From positions 1-11,251 of the forward strand of contig PMCR01000495.1 of NCBI GenBank assembly GCA_003155465.1: a stretch of DNA of 11,251 bases. Reading direction: 5' to 3'. Position numbers and translations under genes: made by a program. This stretch comes from Myxococcales bacterium (GTDB lineage Bacteria > Myxococcota > Polyangia > Fen-1088). A model generated the notes under the pieces. That model was given only the letters and a program-made list of their open reading frames with translations, was not told the origin of the DNA and ran no database searches. Shown one piece after another: positions 7,809 through 11,251 of the stretch (position 1 is the first letter of the stretch; each line of letters begins with the position of its first letter).

Positions 7809-8570
7809 ATGCACGGCATGGAGACGACGAAGCTCTTGGTCTTGTTTGCGGGCTTGGTGGCCTGCCTGGCCCTGCAAGCCGGCGCGTGTGGAGGAGGAAG
7901 GTCACGACCGGACGCTGGCGCAAAGGACAGCGCGACGGTTGGGGGAACGTCAGGCGCTGCTGGCCAACAAGCAAGCACCGGCCCAGCGGGTGACGACGGC
8001 GGGATTGGGGGTGGATCTGGCGGCAGCGCCGTGGGCGGCTCTGGTGGAACCGGCGGTTACTATCACCCCCGTGAGGTAGCCATTCTTTCAGGCCCTTTCA
8101 GGTCGGTGAGCGCTGCCGATTTCGCCACCTGCGCGGTGAAGACCAACGGCGCCATCGTCTGTTGGGGGGATGACGAGGACTGCTGTAGCCCCAACGGCTA
8201 CGGCCAGGGCCCCATACCCGCTGGCAGCTTCACCTCGGTCACAGTGGGCTGGTTTCACGGCTGCGGGGTGAGAACCGATGGGACCCTCGCCTGCTGGGGC
8301 GAGAACAACTACACCGCTTACGGCCCGAATGTTCCGCCCGCTGGTGTCTTTTCCACGGCGGGGTCAAGATCGACGGCAGCGTCACCTGCTGGGGCGACAA
8401 TGAATTCGAGCAATCCACCTGCGGCGGTCAGTACATCCCACCCGTGCGTAACTGAACGTTGTCCAACAGTGCGCAAGACCGGCGCGCGGGGAAGTGATGT
8501 CAAGTCGTCCGCCGACCATGAGCGCAGAAGGCATTTCGGCCAGCGCTATGGCTGGATCCCGAGGCGATAG
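7809..8570 (+). pseudogene. RCC1-repeat lipoprotein, frameshifted and short
   Basis: The N-terminus is a lipoprotein signal: METTKLLVLFAGLVACLALQAGAC, with acylated Cys27. A Gly/Ser-rich linker follows (to about residue 83), a layout common in exported myxobacterial proteins. Then come two RCC1-type (beta-propeller blade) repeats: FRSVSAADFATCAVKTNGAI...CWGDD (97-122) and FTSVTVGWFHGCGVRTDGTL...CWGEN (141-166). The third repeat starts in frame (PPAGVF, to about 8350) and continues in the -1 frame from 8351 as FHGGVKIDGSVTCWGDNEFE, ending at a TGA at 8453-8455. Compared with repeat 2 it lacks about eight codons plus one base, and also a Cys codon. After the break, the original frame gives meaningless sequence to a stop at 8568-8570. 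GGAGG at 7798-7802 supports ATG 7809. A working propeller usually needs about seven blades, so this looks like a decayed or truncated gene; a sequencing error could explain the frameshift but not the missing codons. Confidence 0.7.
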
Positions 8571-8579
8571 GATGTGGCC

Positions 8580-8835
8580 TCTCGATGCTCGATCCCGCCG
8601 CCACCTTCGCATCGACGGCGGCCACCACCTCCTCGTCCGCGTCGAGGGTCCCAGAGAGTCGGCTCGCCAGGCAGTCCGGCAGCAGGCTGAACGTGGTGTG
8701 TCCCGTCGGACAATACCACCGCGCGACCTGCATCCCGGCTGGCTCGACACGTGAGTATGTCCCGTGCCGCTCGAAACCACAGCCCTCGCGCGGATGCAGC
8801 GGGCAGCGATCCAGGCTTTCCCGTAACCGCCTCGT
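8580..8835 (-). pseudogene. Remnant of a transposase-like zinc-binding protein
   Basis: Read on the minus strand, 8817 to 8581 encodes a protein-like stretch: SLDRCPLHPREGCGFERHGT (8817-8758), then VARWYCPTGHTTFSLLPDCL (8727-8668) and ASRLSGTLDADEEVVAAVDA (8667-8608). The pairs CPLH and CPTGH look like a zinc ribbon, and the RHGTY and WYCPxGHTTFSLLPDC blocks recall N-terminal domains of an IS-associated family common in myxobacterial genomes. At about 8583 the expected continuation (SIEA-x-YRL) shifts frame and soon meets a stop, and no start codon or helix-turn-helix/catalytic part is visible. It sits immediately downstream of the methyltransferase stop in another frame of the same strand. 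I infer a decayed insertion-sequence or regulatory gene; the family name is from memory and uncertain. Confidence 0.5.
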
Positions 8836-8846
8836 CTGTCGGATCG

Positions 8847-9812
8847 TCAGCGCTTGGCGGCCAACAACGCGACGAAGTGGCCGGTCAGGTACCGGGTCGG
8901 CAGATCCTCCAGCCGCTCGAAGGCGCGCAGCAAGCGCAGGAATCCGGACTGTTCCCCGGGGCGGCGTCCTTGCAGCCAGTCCGCCACCGCCACGGCCAGC
9001 ACGCGGGGACAGTGCATGATGGCTGTGGAGCGAAGCGGGTTCAGCCCCAACGCGCATGCGGCCGCCTGCAGGTCATGCAGGCCGCACGTCTTCCCCACGT
9101 TGTACGGAATCACGCCCAGACCGCGAAGCCATGCGCCGGGCAGGCGGCCGCGTAGCCAAATCGCCGGGTTGGCGGGGTTGTCCATGGTCAGCAGAAGATG
9201 GCCGCCCGGACGCAAGGTCCGGGCAAGCTCGCGCAGCCCGACCAGTATGTCCCCGCGCTGGTCGAAATGGTCGAGCGTGGAATTGGACAGGATGAGATCG
9301 AAGCACCGGTCGGCGAACGGCAGCCTGCGCACGTCGGCCGGTACCGCGTGCAGCGCGGGGTATTTCCGCTGCGCGGCCCTTGCCGCGGCCCGCGACAGGT
9401 CGATCGCGACGATACTCTTGGCTCGCGCCGCCAGCGCCGGGTAGAGGCCGTCGCTCACCGCTTCGTCGAAGACATCGGTCTTGAGCACCCTGCCCAGCGG
9501 GCCGTCGGGCAGCCAGCGTTGCAGGAGCGCGACGTTGAGCGCGTCCGAGTGACGGCGCCACAGGGCCTGCGGCCGCCGTTCCTGCCAGGTCTCGACCACC
9601 GAATTCCAGTACGCGGCCTCGGGGCTGGACGTGGGTTCCTTTCTTGCTCGGTCGTCAGGCTGTGGCGCCGGCGGCGTCTCGGTTGCGCCGCCTGCGCCGG
9701 CAAGAACCCGCTCAGGCCGCCCCGATCCACCATCGGATCGCGCAGCAACAGGTCCGCCCTGACCTGAGGGAATCTCCGGTTGTGATAATGCTGATTCGAC
9801 CACGCCGGACAT
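8847..9812 (-). CDS. Class I SAM-dependent methyltransferase (Methyltransf_11-like)
   Basis: Predicted cytoplasmic methyltransferase of 321 residues with unknown substrate. The first 65 residues are rich in Pro, Gly and Ala and look disordered. The Rossmann-like domain follows: GRVLKTDVFDEAVSDGL (107-123) in the place of motif I, IVAIDLS (135-140; acidic end of beta-2), ADVRRLPFAD (159-168), CFDLILSNSTLDHFD (170-184; motif II/post-II region) and LRPGGHLLLTMDNP (200-213; motif III). Motif I lacks the usual GxGxG and has K-T-D-x-F-D-E instead, so the SAM-binding loop is a variant. The C-terminal part (ROLLRAFERLE-like helices and a hydrophobic end) may set substrate choice. The ATG at 9812 has AAGGGG four bases upstream on the minus strand, supporting this start and the odd leader. 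Neighbours give no pathway: a decayed gene lies downstream and a divergent clpX-like gene upstream. Confidence 0.8.
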   Translation of the reverse strand: MSGVVESALSQPEIPSGQGGPVAARSDGGSGRPERVLAGAGGATETPPAPQPDDRARKEPTSSPEAAYWNSVVETWQERRPQALWRRHSDALNVALLQRWLPDGPLGRVLKTDVFDEAVSDGLYPALAARAKSIVAIDLSRAAARAAQRKYPALHAVPADVRRLPFADRCFDLILSNSTLDHFDQRGDILVGLRELARTLRPGGHLLLTMDNPANPAIWLRGRLPGAWLRGLGVIPYNVGKTCGLHDLQAAACALGLNPLRSTAIMHCPRVLAVAVADWLQGRRPGEQSGFLRLLRAFERLEDLPTRYLTGHFVALLAAKR

Positions 9813-9842
9813 TCTACCCCTTCACGCCCTGGTCGCGTGCCC

Positions 9843-9875
9843 TTGACACCCACTTGCGCGACAGCGGCGCAAGTG
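9843..9875. promoter_or_regulatory. TTGACA hexamer and perfect 9-bp palindrome in a divergent intergenic region
   Basis: A consensus -35 hexamer TTGACA lies at 9843-9848. Two bases later begins CACTTGCGC (9851-9859), whose exact reverse complement GCGCAAGTG is at 9867-9875, with a 7-base centre. The palindrome falls where RNA polymerase would sit for transcription toward the clpX-like gene, so it could be a repressor operator. I do not see a good -10 hexamer at the expected distance, so the promoter itself is uncertain. Confidence 0.45.
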
Positions 9876-9975
9876 CGCACAGCCGAAGCGAACGCGGCGG
9901 GCGATTCTGAGTGAATCCGCCCACTTAGACCCGCACTTTGGCGGAGTCTGCGCAGCCGTGCGATGCTCCGCCGCG

Positions 9976-11046
9976 ATGAAGACCTCGCCCCGAGTTGCCG
10001 AGAAGCTGCTGCCCACGCCACGCGAGATCGTCGCGCACCTGGATCGTCATGTGATCGGCCAGACACGTGCCAAGCGCACGGTGGCCATCGCAGCCTACAA
10101 TCACCTCAAGCGCTGCGAGCAGAAGACCGCGGCCGGCAAGCGTCTCATCAAGAAGTCGAACCTCCTGCTCATCGGCCCCACCGGCTGTGGCAAGACCCAC
10201 ATCGCCCGCACCTTGGCCGAGTTTCTCGACGTGCCTTTCGCCGTCGCCGACGCGACCGAGTACACCGAAGCCGGCTACTACGGCAAGGATGTCGAGGTGA
10301 TGATCGCGGAGCTGCTGCACAAATGTGGCCAGGACGTGCAGGAGGCCCAGCGAGGAATCGTGTTCATCGACGAGGTCGACAAGATCGCGCGCCGCACGCA
10401 CAGCGCGCGAACCGGCGCGGGTGCACGCGACATCGGCGGCGAGGGGGTACAGCAGGGTTTGCTCAAACTGCTGGAGGGCCGCGAGATCTTCGTTCCGCAA
10501 AATCTGACCCAGCACTGGAACAAGCACGACTTCACGGCGGTGGACACGCAGGACATCTTGTTCATTGCCGCCGGGACGTTCACCGACTTGCGCCTGTACC
10601 AGGAGAGCCGCGCGGTCGGCTTCGGCCAGACGGGTGGGAATGGCCACTGCCCGCCGCCCATCACTGAGAAAGAGCTGCTCGAATACGGTCTTCTGGCCGA
10701 GTTTCTCGGCCGGCTTCCTCTGCGGGTCGAACTCCATCCCTTGTCAGAAGACGATCTCTTCCAGATCCTGACCGTGCCGTCAGATTCCGTGGTGCGTGAG
10801 TATCAGGCCTTGCTCAAGATGGACGGCGTGGACCTGCGCTTCGAGGACGAGGCACTGCGCGAGGTGGTGCAATTTTCCTTGCGGCGCAAGACCGGCGCGC
10901 GCACGTTGCGCGCCGTGGTCGAGGAAATCTGTCACGAAGTGATGTTCGAAGCGCCCGAACGCCGGGGCGAAACCATCGTGATCGACGCCAACACGGCCTG
11001 CGCCCGGCTGGCCCGGCTGGGCGAGGGCGCCGGTGCGCGCGACTAG
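9976..11046 (+). CDS. ClpX-type AAA+ unfoldase without the N-terminal zinc domain
   Basis: Predicted ATP-dependent protein unfoldase of 356 residues from ATG 9976 (362 from an in-frame GTG at 9958; neither start has a strong ribosome-binding site). Family motifs are PTPREIVAHLDRHVIGQTRA (13-32), Walker A GPTGCGKT (67-74), pore-loop region TEAGYYGKDVE (97-107), Walker B IVFIDEVD (128-135), GGEGVQQGLLKLLEG (154-168), the arginine finger in AEFLGRLP (241-248, Arg246) and sensor 2 in KTGARTLR (305-312). VGFG (214-217) stands where ClpX has the IGF loop that docks ClpP. Canonical ClpX is longer by an N-terminal C4 zinc-binding domain of about 60 residues, which is absent here, and its pore loop is GYVG rather than GYYG. 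HslU is the main alternative but lacks an IGF loop and has a large intermediate domain not seen here. It is probably a second ClpX paralogue; substrate and partner are unknown. Confidence 0.85.
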   Translation: MKTSPRVAEKLLPTPREIVAHLDRHVIGQTRAKRTVAIAAYNHLKRCEQKTAAGKRLIKKSNLLLIGPTGCGKTHIARTLAEFLDVPFAVADATEYTEAGYYGKDVEVMIAELLHKCGQDVQEAQRGIVFIDEVDKIARRTHSARTGAGARDIGGEGVQQGLLKLLEGREIFVPQNLTQHWNKHDFTAVDTQDILFIAAGTFTDLRLYQESRAVGFGQTGGNGHCPPPITEKELLEYGLLAEFLGRLPLRVELHPLSEDDLFQILTVPSDSVVREYQALLKMDGVDLRFEDEALREVVQFSLRRKTGARTLRAVVEEICHEVMFEAPERRGETIVIDANTACARLARLGEGAGARD

Positions 11047-11052
11047 CCCGGA

Positions 11053-11198
11053 CTAGCTAGCTTTCCCACCACCGAGAGCACAGAGAACACAGAGGTCGGA
11101 TGGGAAGAAGGAATCCCGGACTGCGCTGGACCCAACTCTTCCCTTTCCGGTCCGGCTCTGTCGCCTCTGTGCCCTCTGTGGTGGGAAAAGCTAGCTAG
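11053..11198. repeat. Long imperfect inverted repeat (48-base arms), MITE- or REP-like
   Basis: The left arm (11053-11100) and right arm (11151-11198) are reverse complements over their full length apart from a few mismatches and single-base gaps. Both ends are CTAGCTAGC, followed by TTTCCCACCAC on the left and its complement GTGGTGGGAAAAGC on the right. The arms contain repeated CACAGAG units, a motif I know as abundant in the intergenic DNA of many environmental bacteria. About 50 bases of unique sequence lie between the arms. There is no coding potential. It lies 6 bases after the clpX-like stop, so the folded RNA could also act as a transcript end. Confidence 0.8.
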
Positions 11199-11200
11199 CC

Positions 11201-11251
11201 CTACCCGAAGGGATGCCTGCGCCGGCGCTGGTACGCCTCGAGATAAAGCTG
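11201..11251 (-). CDS. Possible 3' end of a minus-strand gene running off the window
   Basis: On the minus strand the last bases read QLYLEAYQRRRRHPFG and then a TAG stop (complement of 11201-11203). The frame is open to the window edge. The short hydrophilic, Arg-rich end is plausible as a protein C-terminus, and it would make this gene convergent with the clpX-like gene, with the inverted repeat between them. With only 16 codons this is weak, and no family can be named. Confidence 0.3.
   Translation of the reverse strand, partial: QLYLEAYQRRRRHPFG

Noticed and set aside
9916..9945. TCCGCC/GGCGGA inverted repeat upstream of the clpX-like gene
   Set aside because: A 6-bp stem with an 18-base loop is expected by chance in GC-rich DNA; the nearby 9-bp palindrome is much stronger.
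9925..10737. Long minus-strand ORF (270 residues) opposite the clpX-like gene
   Set aside because: It is the antisense shadow of a strongly conserved AAA+ gene and has no domain signature.

Overview
This is a GC-rich chromosomal segment. Its left 6.3 kb is the second half of a molybdenum-nitrogenase (nif) locus. The right 5 kb is unrelated: a degraded surface-lipoprotein region, a methyltransferase gene and a ClpX-like unfoldase gene. The Gly/Ser-rich lipoprotein linker, the RCC1-type repeats and the overall composition suggest a myxobacterium-like or other 'deltaproteobacterial' lineage. That placement is an inference from style; there is no rRNA or marker gene to confirm it. No tRNA, rRNA or CRISPR was seen.

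Layout, left to right. (1) 1-3659, + strand, tightly packed: the 3' part of nifE, nifN (4-bp overlap), draG (3-bp gap) and draT (directly abutting). (2) A 152-bp spacer with a well-formed sigma-54 (-24/-12) promoter, then nifB (fused to a NifX-like domain) and nifV. (3) After a 180-bp gap, a secreted, probably outer-membrane beta-barrel protein of unknown role (6522-7409), followed by a perfect 9-bp hairpin. (4) 7410-8846: about 400 bp without a gene, a frameshifted RCC1-repeat lipoprotein, and on the minus strand the decayed remains of a transposase-like zinc-binding protein. (5) 8847-9812, minus strand: a class I SAM methyltransferase, divergent from (6) 9976-11046, plus strand: a ClpX-type AAA+ unfoldase without the zinc-binding domain. 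The space between them carries a TTGACA hexamer and a perfect palindrome. (7) 11053-11198: a long imperfect inverted repeat, followed by what may be the last 16 codons of a minus-strand gene.

How the genes work together: NifB makes the 8Fe core (NifB-co), NifEN is the scaffold that matures it into FeMo-cofactor, and NifV supplies homocitrate. DraT and DraG switch nitrogenase off and on by ADP-ribosylating NifH and removing the modification. Cofactor synthesis and post-translational control of nitrogenase are therefore encoded in one cluster. nifHDK presumably lies upstream of the window.
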